A program made the translations under genes and the position numbers. This document shows, in pieces, positions 30,669 through 41,303 of a stretch of 64,000 nucleotides of DNA (position 1 is its first letter; each line of letters starts with the position of its first letter). The stretch comes from Candidatus Kosakonia sp. 282A-S69. GTDB lineage: Bacteria; Pseudomonadota; Gammaproteobacteria; Enterobacterales; Enterobacteriaceae. The stretch is from positions 408,468 to 472,467 of the forward strand of contig NZ_JAROAU010000001.1 in the NCBI RefSeq assembly GCF_029433855.1, read 5' to 3'. The notes under the pieces are model-generated. The model saw only the letters and a program-made list of their open reading frames with translations, did no database searches and was not told the origin of the DNA.

Positions 30669-32351
30669 TTATTGCTCTTGCGGCTTTTCGTCCGGCTCGT
30701 CCATTTTTGGCTCGCCGTAGAGGCCAATCAGCCGGCGTACCACGCCGTTAGTCCAGCCGAAACCATCCTGCAACGGATACTCACCGCCGCCACCTTCGCG
30801 CGGCGTGCTGCTGGCGATATGGTACTTCTCAATCAGCTTGTGGTGCTGCTGGTAAAAGAGGTTTACCGTCTTCAGCCAACTGCGGGCAATCTGATCGCCC
30901 AGCTCATCATTACCGTAGAGCTTAAAGCCCTGGATCGCCATCCACTGCAACGGCGCCCAGCCGTTGGGTTTATCCCACTGCTCGGCGGTTTCATACTCTG
31001 TGGTCAGAATGCCGCCCGGCGTCAGCAGGCGAGTGGTGACCGCTTCCGCCAGCCGTTCGGCCTGTTCGTGAGTCGCCATGCCGACATAGAGCGGCACAAT
31101 GCTCGCGGCAGAGAAGAGCGCCATCTCTTCACGTCGCCAGTCGTAGTCGCGGAAGCAGCCGCTCTCGTCATCCCACAGATAGCGATTGATGGCCGCACGG
31201 CGATCGCTCGCTTTCTGGCGGAACAGCGCTTCACGCTCCCGGTCGCCTTTTAGCCCGGAGATATTGGCGATCGCGCTCTCGAGCTTAAACATAAACGCGT
31301 TCAGGTCGATCGGGATGAACTGCGTGGTGCGGATGCTTGCCAGACGGTGCGCATCGCGCAGCCAGCGGGAGGAGTAGTCCCAGCCGGAGGCCGCACCAGC
31401 GCGCAGATCGCGATAAACCTCATTCGGCGGACGACCGGAGTGACGCGCGGTCTCCACATCTTCAATCCAGGATTCATCACGCGGCGTATCGCGGTCATCC
31501 CAGTAACGGTTAAGCAGCGAGCCGTCCGGCATACGCACCACGTGGCGGTAAGCCTGGTTCAGCACCAGCGACTCTGCGCCATCCATCCAGAAGTCATACT
31601 CCATCAACAGATGGTCGAGGTAGCGTCGCGCCCCGCGCACGCCATCCTCCTCAAACAGTTCGACCATCAGCGCAAACACGGGCGGCTGGGAACGGCTTAA
31701 GTAGTAGGTGCGGTTACCGTTAGGGATATGCCCGTAACGTTCAATCATCCACGCGAAGTTATCGGCCATGCAGCGCAGCAGGTCGTCGCGCCCGCTCTCT
31801 GCCAGCCCCAGCATGGTGAAATAGGAGTCCCAGTAGTAGGTCTCACGGAAACGCCCGCCGGGCACAATATAGGATTGCGGCAGCGCCAACAGGGAGGACC
31901 ACGGAATATGGTCTCGTGGTTCACGAGTCAGTATCGGCCACAGCTGGTCGATATGCTCTTTCAGCGAGTTTTCCGGGTTGGAGACATACTCTTTGGCGTA
32001 GTTTTCCGGCATCCAGAAGTGCGCCTTCACGAACTGGCGTAAGTTGAATTCCGGTTTACGTTTAATTTTGCGATAGCGAATCAGGATATCGAGCGGATCC
32101 ATCTTCGGCGCACAGTCCGGGAAGGTTTTGCTGTCGGCGAAGATGCGCGATGATTGCACATGCTCAAACAGTTCCAGATAACGATCGGCAGGCGTGAGCG
32201 CATCAGATGCGGGCATCCCCTCAATCATCTCCGGTTCCGGTTCCGCCTCGATCATTTCATCCAGTTTTAACTCGCACGGATCGGTGTCGTAGGTTTCGTC
32301 TTCGAATACCCATTCCATTAATTCTGCGCTTTGTAGTTTCTGGTTGAACAT
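30669..32351 (-). CDS. treF: Cytoplasmic trehalase TreF (GH37)
   Basis: TreF hydrolyses trehalose to two glucoses in the cytoplasm, helping recovery from osmotic stress. The 560-residue product is slightly longer than E. coli TreF (549). Both trehalase signatures are present: [15 protein letters not shown] and [13 protein letters not shown], together with the glycine-rich [18 protein letters not shown] near the end. There is no signal peptide, which separates it from periplasmic TreA. An acidic N-terminal tail (residues 12-45) is typical of TreF. It has its own upstream region and is not joined to aguA. Confidence 0.96.
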   Translation of the reverse strand: MFNQKLQSAELMEWVFEDETYDTDPCELKLDEMIEAEPEPEMIEGMPASDALTPADRYLELFEHVQSSRIFADSKTFPDCAPKMDPLDILIRYRKIKRKPEFNLRQFVKAHFWMPENYAKEYVSNPENSLKEHIDQLWPILTREPRDHIPWSSLLALPQSYIVPGGRFRETYYWDSYFTMLGLAESGRDDLLRCMADNFAWMIERYGHIPNGNRTYYLSRSQPPVFALMVELFEEDGVRGARRYLDHLLMEYDFWMDGAESLVLNQAYRHVVRMPDGSLLNRYWDDRDTPRDESWIEDVETARHSGRPPNEVYRDLRAGAASGWDYSSRWLRDAHRLASIRTTQFIPIDLNAFMFKLESAIANISGLKGDREREALFRQKASDRRAAINRYLWDDESGCFRDYDWRREEMALFSAASIVPLYVGMATHEQAERLAEAVTTRLLTPGGILTTEYETAEQWDKPNGWAPLQWMAIQGFKLYGNDELGDQIARSWLKTVNLFYQQHHKLIEKYHIASSTPREGGGGEYPLQDGFGWTNGVVRRLIGLYGEPKMDEPDEKPQEQ

Positions 32352-32759
32352 AGTGATGTTGGCCTCCGGATGTCGTCGTAAAAAACTACGGGTGTTGCCC
32401 GGCTATCTATAAAGCTTAGTCATTCGCTTCGATCTCTGGTGATCAAAGTGTGCGGTTGATCACGTTTTAAAATCGGCCTTACAGCAGCTAAAAATCCACA
32501 ACTGGCTGATAAAGCACGAATAAATAACTTATTCCTGTGCTTTAAGTAGCGGTAAATTTCGGAGCATTCGTTTTGCAACGATTTGTGAATAAACCCGATA
32601 TTACGCAGTTGACCACCGCAGAACAGGGTCGTTCATTTTATCGCTGGGGAAAGAAATCAGAATACGCTCTTATTACGTTAGAGCAAGGTTGCCTTACCCG
32701 CCATACGGCGCGAAAGAAAGAGTGGAGAATCCCGGCGACAGAGGCCGCCGGGAGGGGAA
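32352..32759. other. treF upstream region, no supported gene
   Basis: This 408-base stretch between aguA and treF (both minus strand) should contain the treF promoter. A 69-codon plus-strand reading frame starting at 32573 lacks a ribosome-binding site and runs into the antisense of aguA, so I do not call it. The aguA terminator hairpin lies at its right end. Confidence 0.6.
32731..32752 (-). terminator. Stem-loop terminator after aguA
   Basis: The stem CCCGGCG / CGCCGGG with an 8-base loop lies eight bases after the aguA stop and is followed on the minus strand by a pyrimidine-rich stretch (ATTCTCCACTCTTTC). Confidence 0.6.
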
Positions 32760-33842
32760 TTAACGGGGGATTTGCTGCGTGATGCAGTGGATGTTACCGC
32801 CGCCGAGCAGGATCTCGCGAGCCGGCACACCGGTGATAATGAAATCCGGGAACATCTCACTAAACAGCGCCTGCGCTGCGCCATCGGTCGCCGGGTCCAG
32901 CAGCGGGAAAATGATCTGCTGATTGCTGACCAGATAGTTAACGTAGGAGCCCGCCAGGCGGTTGCCTTCATGACGCTCAATCGCCGTGCCTTTCTCGACA
33001 TCGCACGTCTCTTCCGCGCGGGCATAAAGCGGCTGCGGAGAGGGCACTTTCCACACTTTCAGGCGACGACCCTGCGCGTCTTCCACGCTTTGCAGCACTT
33101 CAAGCGCTGCCATTGAGCGGGCGTATTGCGGATCGTTTTCATCATCGGTCCAGTGCAGGGCCACTTCGCCCGGGCGCACAAAGCAGCACATGTTATCGAT
33201 ATGACCATCGGTCTCATCGTTAAACACGCCATCCGGCAGCCAGATAATCTGCGATACGCCAAGATAGTCGCGCAACTGCTGTTCGATCTGCGCTTTGCTC
33301 AGGTTCGGGTTGCGGTTGGCATTGAGCAGACACTCTGCGGTGGTCAGCAGAGTGCCTTCGCCATCAACATGAATCGAGCCGCCTTCCAGCACCAGGTCCG
33401 TGTGGTAGCACGGCATCTGGTGATAGTTTGCTACCTGCTCTGCCACTAACTGATCGCGATCCCAGCTGGCGTAGAGACCGCCATTAAGGCCGCCCCATGC
33501 GTTGAACGTCCAGCTAATGCCGCGTTTTTCGCCCGCGGCGTTGGTCACGACCGTGGGGCCGGTATCACGCATCCAGGCGTCGTCACTCTCCATCTCTACC
33601 AGCGTGACGTCGGTGGGCATCACTGCCCGCGCTTTCGCCATTTCCGCTGCCGGCACGCCCATAATGACCGGCGTGGTGCGGGAGATCGCTTTTGCCACCG
33701 CAGAGAAAGCCTGCTGCGCGGGCGCGGCGTCAGCACGCCAGTTATCCGTACGGTAGGGCCAAATCATCCACACTGCCTGATGTGGCGCCCACTCGGCGGG
33801 CATGCTGAATCCGTCTTTCACCGGCATGGTCAGCTGTGACAT
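32760..33842 (-). CDS. aguA: Agmatine deiminase AguA
   Basis: AguA converts agmatine to N-carbamoylputrescine plus ammonia. The 360-residue product has the guanidino-group-modifying fold: [15 protein letters not shown] near the start, [14 protein letters not shown] with the catalytic His region, and the nucleophile Cys353 in [11 protein letters not shown]. Its ATG overlaps the aguB stop by one base (TAATG), so the two are translationally coupled, with aguB first. Together with AguB it makes putrescine from agmatine, an alternative to the SpeB route. Confidence 0.96.
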   Translation of the reverse strand: MSQLTMPVKDGFSMPAEWAPHQAVWMIWPYRTDNWRADAAPAQQAFSAVAKAISRTTPVIMGVPAAEMAKARAVMPTDVTLVEMESDDAWMRDTGPTVVTNAAGEKRGISWTFNAWGGLNGGLYASWDRDQLVAEQVANYHQMPCYHTDLVLEGGSIHVDGEGTLLTTAECLLNANRNPNLSKAQIEQQLRDYLGVSQIIWLPDGVFNDETDGHIDNMCCFVRPGEVALHWTDDENDPQYARSMAALEVLQSVEDAQGRRLKVWKVPSPQPLYARAEETCDVEKGTAIERHEGNRLAGSYVNYLVSNQQIIFPLLDPATDGAAQALFSEMFPDFIITGVPAREILLGGGNIHCITQQIPR

Positions 33843-34729
33843 TACTTGCTCCTCACGCTGCCATCAGATGTTGCCAGCGCGGTGTACATGTTCGGGCGAC
33901 GGTCGCGGAACAGGCCCCAGGAGGCGCGCTGGGCGGCAATTGCATCAAGATCGAACGTGTGGACCAGCACGGCTTCGCTGGTTTTGTTTGCCTGCTCAAC
34001 CAGCGCACCGGTCTGATCGGCAATGAAAGAGGAGCCGTAGAAGGTCATCTCCAGGCCTTCAATATATTTGCTGGCTTCGGTGCCGATACGGTTAGAAGCG
34101 ATAACCGGTACAACGTTCGCGGCAGCGTGACCCTGCTGGACGCGGGTCCAGTGCGGCTGGCTGTCGATATCCGGATACGCCGGTTCTGAACCGATAGCGG
34201 TCGGGTAGAAAATCAGCTCCGCGCCCTGCAGAGCCAGGCAGCGAGCCGTTTCCGGGAACCACTGATCCCAGCAGATGCCGACGCCGATTTTCGCATAGCG
34301 GGTGTTCCAGACTTTGAAGCCGGTGTCGCCCGGGATGAAGAACTGTTTTTCCTGGTACGCCGGGCCGTTCGGAATGTGCGTTTTACGGTAGGTGTCGAGC
34401 ACGCTGCCGTCGGCATCAATCATCACCAGCGAGTTGTAGTAGGCGTTGTTGCTCTTTTCGAACAGGCTCAGCGGCAGCACCACTTCCAGCTCTTTTGCCA
34501 GGGCAGAGAAATGTTTGATCAGCGGGCTGTTGTCCACTTCCTGCGCCAGCGCATAGTGCTCCGGGCTCTGATCGATGCAGAAGTAAGGTGCGGCAAACAG
34601 CTCCTGAATCAGGATCACCTGCGCGCCCTGGCGGTGGGCTTCACGTACCAGACGCTCAGCATTCTGTACGTTTTTCTCCAGATCCCAGGTGCATGCCATT
34701 TGGGTGGCGGCGACAGTTACATTTCTCAT
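33842..34729 (-). CDS. aguB: N-carbamoylputrescine amidase AguB
   Basis: AguB hydrolyses N-carbamoylputrescine to putrescine, CO2 and ammonia. The 294-residue nitrilase-family protein shows the Glu-Lys-Cys triad: Glu43 in [11 protein letters not shown], the Lys in [10 protein letters not shown] and the Cys in [12 protein letters not shown]. The ATG at 34729 was chosen because GGGAG lies six bases upstream; the alternative ATG two codons earlier abuts that site. It is divergent from a LysR gene, a likely regulator of the aguBA operon. Confidence 0.96.
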   Translation of the reverse strand: MRNVTVAATQMACTWDLEKNVQNAERLVREAHRQGAQVILIQELFAAPYFCIDQSPEHYALAQEVDNSPLIKHFSALAKELEVVLPLSLFEKSNNAYYNSLVMIDADGSVLDTYRKTHIPNGPAYQEKQFFIPGDTGFKVWNTRYAKIGVGICWDQWFPETARCLALQGAELIFYPTAIGSEPAYPDIDSQPHWTRVQQGHAAANVVPVIASNRIGTEASKYIEGLEMTFYGSSFIADQTGALVEQANKTSEAVLVHTFDLDAIAAQRASWGLFRDRRPNMYTALATSDGSVRSK

Positions 34730-34860
34730 AAACATCTCCCGTAGGTCTCGGTTCGGTTAGTGCAAAATTTCAGCACTTATTGTGGCGCAAACTATAGCAA
34801 CGATCTGCGTTATGAATAAAATGTATTGTTATCATAAAAACATGAACAGGATGCATAATA

Positions 34861-35754
34861 GTGGTCGATCTGAATTTGCTACGCCTTATCCCGATTCTGG
34901 CGAAAGAGAAAAACGTCACCCGCGCGGCGCAGAAGGCGAATTTATCCCAGTCGGCCTTTAGCCACGCGCTGAACCGTCTGCGTGAACAGCTTAAAGATGA
35001 GATGTTTATTCGTACCCATAGCGGCATGGAACCGACGCCTTATGCCGCGCGGATGATCCCGGTGATTGAGAGCGCGCTGAGCAAGCTCGATACCGCCACG
35101 CGCGGGCCAAGCCACTTCGATCCGGCGCGTGATGCGCACACCTTCTATATCGGTGCGGTCGACTACTTCGAATTTATGTTTATGCCGGTGCTGACCGCGC
35201 GCTTTAAAACCATTGCGCCGAATGTACGGCTTTCGGTAGATATCCTTTCGGAAACGATCAAGGTTGAACGTGTGGAGAACGGGCAGCTGGATGCGTTTAT
35301 CGGCGTCGAAAATGTGCAGCACATACCGCACTACTTTAATAAGCACCGGCTTATCTCCGATCACTTCGTCGCCATCGCCTCGCTTGAGCGCAGCGATCTG
35401 CCGGAGCAGTTGACGATGCGCCATCTGGTCAGTGAGGCGCAGATCCACCTGCCCGCCGTCAGCTCTGGCGCGGATCATATCGACAACTGGCTCTTATCGC
35501 AGCACCTCTACCGCCCGCTGGCAACGGTAGTGCAAAGCTACGCCGTCGGCGGCCGTGTGGCCGTGGCATCGGGGTATTTAATGTGCGTTCCGTTTCGTAT
35601 CGCCCAGGAGCTGGCAACGATGTTGCCGCTGCGCATCATGAGGCTGCCGGAAGGCGCGCCCTCCTACGATTTACTGCTGCTCTCGCACCGTCTCTATGAC
35701 TATCAGCCCGCCGTGCAGTGGCTGATCGATGAATTAAAAACGGTGCGGATATAG
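34861..35754 (+). CDS. LysR-family regulator next to aguBA
   Basis: The 297-residue protein has a LysR helix-turn-helix (NVTRAAQKANLSQSAFSHALNRLR) and a NodD/PnbR-type effector domain. The start is GTG at 34861; upstream ATG codons are out of frame. It is transcribed away from aguB across a 131-base gap, which suggests that it controls agmatine utilisation in response to agmatine or a related amine. This is inferred from position only; I do not recognise an E. coli orthologue. Confidence 0.88.
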   Translation: MVDLNLLRLIPILAKEKNVTRAAQKANLSQSAFSHALNRLREQLKDEMFIRTHSGMEPTPYAARMIPVIESALSKLDTATRGPSHFDPARDAHTFYIGAVDYFEFMFMPVLTARFKTIAPNVRLSVDILSETIKVERVENGQLDAFIGVENVQHIPHYFNKHRLISDHFVAIASLERSDLPEQLTMRHLVSEAQIHLPAVSSGADHIDNWLLSQHLYRPLATVVQSYAVGGRVAVASGYLMCVPFRIAQELATMLPLRIMRLPEGAPSYDLLLLSHRLYDYQPAVQWLIDELKTVRI

Positions 35755-35959
35755 GAGGGCGGAATCTCAACGTAAGCCGCTTGCACATCACTTCTACCAA
35801 ATAGTTACTCCGTGAATGTTTAGACTCTTTCTTTTTTGGTCTCAATTTTTGGGGCTTGATTCTAAATAAATCCCTGAATAAATATGCCTGCTGGAATGCA
35901 TTCCGGCGTGGCGTAATATTCGCTCGCAGGGAGAAAATAATTAATACATGGAGTTATAT

Positions 35960-36493
35960 ATGAGCAAAAAAGAGGGATCCCTTAGATTATTGACCTTAGG
36001 AGAGCTTCGGTTGGCCAGATCGGTTTTCGGTAACGCTATTCGTTATCATACTGTCTGGATACACCATGACAGCTATTTACCTTTCGGCTTGCAGTTTGAT
36101 AATTATGTAATGTCACCCAATGGTGAAATCTATTTTCGCGAATGGTATCGGGATGATTTTTCGACAAAGGAGGCTGATCTACAACATCTTTTTATCCACG
36201 AAATGATGCATGTGTGGCAGCGGGAACGGGGGATGCAAGTCTTCTTACGCGGACTTTACAGCTGGCGCGCAGACTATGGCTACAGATTAGATGGACGCAA
36301 ATTAGCGCAATATCCTCTTGAGCAGCAGGCTCAAATTGTCGCTGACCATTTCATACTTGAAACGCATGGGCTGCGGAAGTGGATTGAATTAAAAACCGCA
36401 GGAGTAGTAACGCTGAAAAATGTTGTGCAGTATGAAGAAGAATTAAAGAGCCTCTATAAAGTTGCATTAAGAAAATTTCCCACAGGGTTATAA
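35960..36493 (+). CDS. HExxH metallopeptidase, probable T6SS-type toxin
   Basis: This 177-residue protein contains HEMMHVWQ, a zincin HExxH motif in the HExxHxxQ form seen in DUF4157-like and VgrG-associated peptidases. I recall similar proteins annotated as Vgr-related or T6SS effectors. No signal peptide or membrane helix is visible. The ATG at 35960 has GGAG seven bases upstream and is preferred to an ATG four codons earlier. The DNA is visibly more AT-rich than its neighbours, suggesting acquisition. The next gene, three bases downstream, encodes a lipoprotein that is the likely immunity partner. The toxin role is inferred, not shown. Confidence 0.72.
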   Translation: MSKKEGSLRLLTLGELRLARSVFGNAIRYHTVWIHHDSYLPFGLQFDNYVMSPNGEIYFREWYRDDFSTKEADLQHLFIHEMMHVWQRERGMQVFLRGLYSWRADYGYRLDGRKLAQYPLEQQAQIVADHFILETHGLRKWIELKTAGVVTLKNVVQYEEELKSLYKVALRKFPTGL

Positions 36494-36496
36494 AAA

Positions 36497-36931
36497 ATGA
36501 AAAACTACTACGCCTTTCTCCCCTTATTATGCTTACCGTTACTTAGCGGCTGCCCAATGGGCGACCGCGTCGATCAGCGCTATAAGCCCGCAGAAACCGC
36601 CCCGGTGATGGTAAAAAACGCTCAGGTCTGTTTCACCATTAAAGAGGCTGAAGATTATCAGCCCGCTTTTATTTCAATCGCGCCGCGCACAACTCCGTAC
36701 AAAGAGCGCTGGTATCAACAAGCGCCGCGGTTGACGGTAAAAGAGGGCGAAATGTGTATTCCACCTGGCCTCTATAAATTCCCTGACAGCGGGGAATTCA
36801 TTACGACATTTGTGCTCTCCTCGAAAGCCAAAGCGCAGACCACGGCGTTTAATACGCGTCGCTTTAACGTTGCCTTCGCGATTGACGCAGGCCATGCGAA
36901 GCCTATCGCCATTAACGACAGCGAGTTTTAA
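36497..36931 (+). CDS. Putative T6SS immunity lipoprotein
   Basis: The 144-residue product has a short lipoprotein signal (FLPLLCLPLLSGC) with the lipobox LLSG-Cys and Pro-Met after the Cys, so outer-membrane or periplasmic anchoring is likely. The segment CPMGDRVDQRYKP is, from memory, characteristic of a family named putative T6SS immunity periplasmic lipoprotein. It follows the HExxH gene by three bases, so the two are co-expressed. A periplasmic location suggests the partner toxin acts on the cell envelope. It is convergent with pqqF. Confidence 0.7.
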   Translation: MKNYYAFLPLLCLPLLSGCPMGDRVDQRYKPAETAPVMVKNAQVCFTIKEAEDYQPAFISIAPRTTPYKERWYQQAPRLTVKEGEMCIPPGLYKFPDSGEFITTFVLSSKAKAQTTAFNTRRFNVAFAIDAGHAKPIAINDSEF

Positions 36932-36955
36932 CGCGTTCCACTAAACGGTTCCTGT

Positions 36956-39133
36956 TTACTCCGCTTTCCCGCTTGTACCGCGCCAGGCATTCGGCATCTG
37001 CTGCGCCAGCCACGCGGCTTGCGGGCCGGGTGCTGCGCTGGCCTGCTGCACAAAGAATCCTTGCGCCTCTTCGCGTAGCGCATCCGGGGAGTGGGTAGGC
37101 GACTGCATCACCACTAATACACCTTGCCGATCCGCGCAGTAGTACCACTGGCACTGGGCGACGTAACCGAGGCTGCGCTCCACCCGCATCTGATGGAAGA
37201 AGAGCGGTTGGTAGCGCTGGATAAGCGCCTGCATCTTCTCAATCTCTTCTTCAAGCGGCAGGAACAGCAGCAGGGCGTTATCCTCCTCCTGCGTCTCCAG
37301 CATGAAGTGTCTCCCGGTCGCGATAAGCGGCGGCGCGTCGGTTTCAGCTGCTACGGGGAAGATAAAGTCGCTTAACAGCCGGGAAAGCGCCTCATACAGC
37401 CTCTCATCGCCGCCCGTCAGTTGAGCTTGCCACGCTTGTTGATCGGGGCGGGCGACAGAGTTTGTCAGTTCGCGCGGCAGCTGCGCCAGCAAGCGGCGCA
37501 CGGCGCTGCCCTGCATCTCACGGGCGGTCTCCTGCGCCAGCGCAAGGCGCGCCTGTACGCTGGCGTTAGCATCGTCGCGTTGTAAAATCTGGGTCATTTC
37601 CGCCAGCAGGGACTGCATCAACAGCGGCTCTCCGCAGAGGTGAAGCTGCCAGATCCCCTGCTCACGCTGCACGGTCAACACGCCGCCCTGGCGCGCGGCC
37701 CATGCGCTAAGCGGCCGCAGGCGCGATGCCAGCCACCAGCCGGTTTCATCACTAAATGCCGTGGCAGGTTGAGGTCGCAGCCGCAGCGAAGCGTCGCCCT
37801 CTGCCGGTTGCCATGCCAGGGGCGCGGAGGCTGAAGGGAGCGCAGGCGCATGCAGCGGTGCAGGCGTCGGGAAAGGGGTAAATGAGACCGGCTCATCATC
37901 CGCCGTTTGCAGAGCAAAAGAGGCCAGCGTCAGGGCAAAGCCCTGGCTCTCAACGGTTTCCCCGCTCACCGCAGGCGAGGCCCATAACCGGCTGGCGTTT
38001 GCCGGAGTAAGGGCTGCCAGCAAGGCAGGCCAGCCGTCGGGATCGGGGGGCAACAGGCCAATCGCCCGCGCGCGCAGCGCTTCAAGCGGCGCGAGCTGCA
38101 TAAAAGCGTGCTGCGTAAAGCGACAGAGCGCGCGGCATTGCGCCTCACTCAGGGCGCTGACGGCATCCAGCCAGCGGAAGAAGAGCGATTCAGCCTGTGC
38201 GGCGTTGACCGTCTCATCGCGCAGCGTAAAGGTGAGCCGCAGCCAGAGGGTTTCGGCATTCAGAGAATCGGCCTGCAGGTTAATGGCCGTCACCAGGTTG
38301 CGCTGGCGCCAGATATCCATCAGCCCGCCCGCGGTTTCGTCCAGCAGCAGAGTTTCCAGCAGACGCAGCGCGCCGCTGGTGGCAGCGGGAGGAGTAAAGC
38401 TCAGCACCAGCATGGTTTCGCGCGGCTGATGCAGCGCGCAATCTCCCCGCTTGAGGGTGAGCGGCATCACCGCATCGGCTTCTCTCGCGGAGGGGGGCGG
38501 TGCAGCGCTACAGCGCGCCAGCGCTTCGAGATTCTCCAGCGTCTGCGGCCCCTGTATAAAGAGACGCAGGTTCCCGGCGTGATAGTGCTGCTGGTGGAAA
38601 GCCTTAAGCGCCTGCTGAAGCGGGGCGGCCTCGTTGCCAAAGCTTGCGTGATTGCCGATGCGAAAACGCGCCAGCTGACCATCGCCATCCACTATTTTTA
38701 GCAGAGCAGCTTCGCGGCGCTTTTCGGCATCGTGCTGTAACAGGCGATACTCTGCGTCGATCACCGAGGCTTCTGCAAGGATCTCGCTCTCATTAAGCTG
38801 CGGCGTCACCAGCATATCGGTGAGGCGTAATAGCCCCGGCTCCAGCAGGTCCGCAGGCACCTCAAAAAAGTAGGCCGTCTGCGACAGCCGGGTCGAGGCG
38901 TTAAGCCGTCCACCCTGCGATGGTACCCAGCTGATTAAGCGCTGCGCCTGCGGAAAACCGAGGCTGCCGCGAAATAGCATATGCTCCAGCAGATGTGCCA
39001 GCCCCGGCCAGGCCTGCGGCTCCTGCAGGCTGCCGGCACCGACGCACCAAAGCGCCGCCGCCTGTCGCGCGCCGGGTTGATGCACCAGGGTGACGTGCAA
39101 ACCATTGTCGAGGTGGAGCTGTCGGGTCTGCAT
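36956..39133 (-). CDS. pqqF: Pyrroloquinoline quinone biosynthesis peptidase PqqF
   Basis: PqqF is an M16 zinc peptidase, inverzincin type, that with PqqG-like partners processes the PqqA peptide in some bacteria. The 725-residue product carries HLLEH at residues 47-51 as the inverted zinc motif, a downstream Glu in LAEASVIDAEY, and a degenerate second M16 half. It lies two bases after pqqE on the same strand and is the last gene of the pqqABCDEF cluster. Length is slightly under Klebsiella PqqF (about 760). Confidence 0.93.
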   Translation of the reverse strand: MQTRQLHLDNGLHVTLVHQPGARQAAALWCVGAGSLQEPQAWPGLAHLLEHMLFRGSLGFPQAQRLISWVPSQGGRLNASTRLSQTAYFFEVPADLLEPGLLRLTDMLVTPQLNESEILAEASVIDAEYRLLQHDAEKRREAALLKIVDGDGQLARFRIGNHASFGNEAAPLQQALKAFHQQHYHAGNLRLFIQGPQTLENLEALARCSAAPPPSAREADAVMPLTLKRGDCALHQPRETMLVLSFTPPAATSGALRLLETLLLDETAGGLMDIWRQRNLVTAINLQADSLNAETLWLRLTFTLRDETVNAAQAESLFFRWLDAVSALSEAQCRALCRFTQHAFMQLAPLEALRARAIGLLPPDPDGWPALLAALTPANASRLWASPAVSGETVESQGFALTLASFALQTADDEPVSFTPFPTPAPLHAPALPSASAPLAWQPAEGDASLRLRPQPATAFSDETGWWLASRLRPLSAWAARQGGVLTVQREQGIWQLHLCGEPLLMQSLLAEMTQILQRDDANASVQARLALAQETAREMQGSAVRRLLAQLPRELTNSVARPDQQAWQAQLTGGDERLYEALSRLLSDFIFPVAAETDAPPLIATGRHFMLETQEEDNALLLFLPLEEEIEKMQALIQRYQPLFFHQMRVERSLGYVAQCQWYYCADRQGVLVVMQSPTHSPDALREEAQGFFVQQASAAPGPQAAWLAQQMPNAWRGTSGKAE

Positions 39134-39135
39134 AG

Positions 39136-40269
39136 TTAGCCTTTGACGATCAGTTGCGAGTTAACGCGGTTGCGAAAACGCAGTTCATGTACGCCGATGC
39201 GGCTATGGTTGGCCTCTTCACGCGCCGCAAGAATGGTGTCGTGATGCGGCGATTTGCTGCACACCGGGTCGGCATTCGCCGCGTCGCCGGTCAGCATATA
39301 GGCCTGGCAGCGGCAGCCGCCAAAGTCCTGCTCCTTCTCCGGGCAGGAGCGGCACGGCTCCGGCATCCACGCATTGCCGCGATAGCGGTTAAAGCCGAAG
39401 GAGTCATACCAGATGTGCTCCAGCGAGTGCTCCAGCACCGAGGGGAATTTCACCGGCAGCTGGCGCGCGCTGTGGCACGGCAGCGCGGTGCCTTCCGGCG
39501 TCACGCTTAAGAAGATCGCTCCCCAGCCGCCCATGCAGCCCTTCGGGCGCTCTTCGTAGTAGTCCGGGGTGACAAAAAGTAAGTTAGTCAGATTGCCGCT
39601 TTCCGCCATCTTCGCCCGGTAGTCGCTGACCACCGCTTCAGCGCGGGCAATCTGCTCGCGGCTCGGCAGTAAACCTTCACGGTTAAGCTGCGCCCAGCCG
39701 TAGAACTGGCAGGTCGCCAGTTCTACGTCATCGGCCTCCAGCTGTAACGCCAGCGCGATAATCCGGTCGATCTGGTCGATATTGTGTCGGTGCAGGACGA
39801 AGTTCAGCACCATCGGGTAACCGAGCGCTTTGACCGCTTTTGCCATCGCCAGCTTCTGGTGAAAGGCTTTCTCACTCCCCGCCAGCGCAGCATTTAGCGC
39901 CGGATCGCTGGCCTGGAAGCTGATCTGGATATGATCCAGCCCGGCATCGGCAAAGGTGTGCAGCTTCTTCTCATTCAGGCCAATGCCGGAGGTGATGAGG
40001 TTGGTGTAAAACCCCATTCCGCGCGCGGCGGCAATCAGTTCAGGCAAATCTTTGCGCAGCAGCGGTTCGCCGCCGGAAAAACCGAGCTGTACACTGCCCA
40101 TTGCCCGCGCCTGGCGAAACACCTCAATCCACTGTGCCGTAGTCAGCTCCTGCTCCTGGGTCGAGAAGTCGAGCGGGTTGGAGCAGTAGGGACACTGCAG
40201 CGGGCAGCGATAGGTCAGCTCCGCCAGCAGCCAGAGCGGCGGATTGACGCTTTTGGCGACCTCACTCAC
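39136..40269 (-). CDS. pqqE: PqqA peptide cyclase PqqE (radical SAM)
   Basis: PqqE uses S-adenosylmethionine to join Glu and Tyr side chains of PqqA, the first committed step in PQQ synthesis. The 377-residue protein has the radical SAM cluster motif C22-x3-C26-x2-C29 ([12 protein letters not shown]), a GGEPLLR motif and C-terminal SPASM cysteines ([20 protein letters not shown]). The start codon is GTG at 40269, eight bases inside the end of pqqD, which suggests coupled translation with its chaperone. Confidence 0.97.
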   Translation of the reverse strand: MSEVAKSVNPPLWLLAELTYRCPLQCPYCSNPLDFSTQEQELTTAQWIEVFRQARAMGSVQLGFSGGEPLLRKDLPELIAAARGMGFYTNLITSGIGLNEKKLHTFADAGLDHIQISFQASDPALNAALAGSEKAFHQKLAMAKAVKALGYPMVLNFVLHRHNIDQIDRIIALALQLEADDVELATCQFYGWAQLNREGLLPSREQIARAEAVVSDYRAKMAESGNLTNLLFVTPDYYEERPKGCMGGWGAIFLSVTPEGTALPCHSARQLPVKFPSVLEHSLEHIWYDSFGFNRYRGNAWMPEPCRSCPEKEQDFGGCRCQAYMLTGDAANADPVCSKSPHHDTILAAREEANHSRIGVHELRFRNRVNSQLIVKG

Positions 40270-40540
40270 GGAAAATCACCCACTTCTGCGCACAGGCCTG
40301 AACGAGGAAATCGAGCACGTCGGCGGCGAGCTCTTCGGCGTCGGGAAAACGCGCCTCCAGCGTGGCGATAATCTCGCCCACGCTTTTAATGCCATCGACT
40401 TCTGAGAGGATCGCAGTTGCGCTGTCGTTCAGCTTCGCCATCCCTTCCGGGTAGAGGATCACATGGCAATCCTGCGCGGCTTCCCACTGCAGGCGGTAAC
40501 CCCGGCGGAAAGCGGGAATGTGATGTGACTGAATTTGCAT
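40262..40540 (-). CDS. pqqD: PQQ biosynthesis peptide chaperone PqqD
   Basis: PqqD is a RiPP-recognition-element protein that binds PqqA and presents it to PqqE. The 92-residue product contains the typical [10 protein letters not shown] start and [11 protein letters not shown]. The ATG at 40540 shares one base with the pqqC stop (TAATG). An ATG eight codons earlier lies inside pqqC and is not preferred. The end overlaps the pqqE start by eight bases. Confidence 0.95.
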   Translation of the reverse strand: MQIQSHHIPAFRRGYRLQWEAAQDCHVILYPEGMAKLNDSATAILSEVDGIKSVGEIIATLEARFPDAEELAADVLDFLVQACAQKWVIFRE

Positions 40541-41295
40541 TACACCAGTCTCCGTGTGTGCCATACCGCATCTGCGGTGACGGTGTGATAGGGGGCGCGA
40601 TCGAGGCTGTAGGCCATCGTCATCGCATCGAGCATGCTCCAGAGGATGTCGAGCTTGAACTGCAGAATGTCGAGCATCCGCTGCTGCTTCTCAGCGGTGT
40701 CGCACCACGCCAGCGCCAGCGACAAACCGTGCTCAACATCGCGTCGTGCCTGGCCGAGGCGGCTGCGGAAGTAGTCATACCCCTGCGGTTCAATCCACGT
40801 GTAGTGCTGCGGCCAGCTGTCGAGGCGCGACTGGTGGATCTGCGGCGCGAAGAGTTCGGTCAACGAGCTGCATGCCGCCTCCTGCCAGCAGGCGCGGCGG
40901 GCAAAGTTGACGTAAGCATCCACCGCAAAACGCACGCCTGGCAACACCCGCTCTTCCGAGAGCAGGCTCTCGCGGGTTAACCCCACCGCTTCGCCAAGAC
41001 GCAGCCAGGCTTCGATGCCGCCTTCGTTTTCCGCATCACCATCGTGATCGAGAATGCGTTGCACCCACTGGCGGCGCACCTCCGGGTGCGGGCAGTTCGC
41101 CATGATCGCCGCATCTTTCAGCGGAATGCTGGTCTGGTAGTAGAAACGGTTTGCGACCCAGCCCTGGATCTGTTCCCGCGTGGCTTCACCGTTATGCATC
41201 GCGATGTGATAAGGGTGATGAATATGGTAGTACTGACCCTTCGCCCGTAATGCGGTCTCAAACTCCTCGGGCGTCAGCCGTGTTGCCTGGCTCAT
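40540..41295 (-). CDS. pqqC: Pyrroloquinoline-quinone synthase PqqC
   Basis: PqqC is a cofactorless oxidase that carries out the final ring closure and eight-electron oxidation to PQQ. The 251-residue, all-helical product has the heme oxygenase-like TenA/PqqC fold with [13 protein letters not shown] near the start, [20 protein letters not shown], and active-site His and Tyr residues through the middle. It begins eight bases after the pqqB stop and overlaps pqqD by one base. Confidence 0.96.
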   Translation of the reverse strand: MSQATRLTPEEFETALRAKGQYYHIHHPYHIAMHNGEATREQIQGWVANRFYYQTSIPLKDAAIMANCPHPEVRRQWVQRILDHDGDAENEGGIEAWLRLGEAVGLTRESLLSEERVLPGVRFAVDAYVNFARRACWQEAACSSLTELFAPQIHQSRLDSWPQHYTWIEPQGYDYFRSRLGQARRDVEHGLSLALAWCDTAEKQQRMLDILQFKLDILWSMLDAMTMAYSLDRAPYHTVTADAVWHTRRLV

Positions 41296-41303
41296 GAAAC
41301 CTC

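Noticed and set aside
32573-32782. 69-codon plus-strand reading frame upstream of treF
   Set aside because: No ribosome-binding site, no recognisable family, and its end is antisense to aguA and its terminator.
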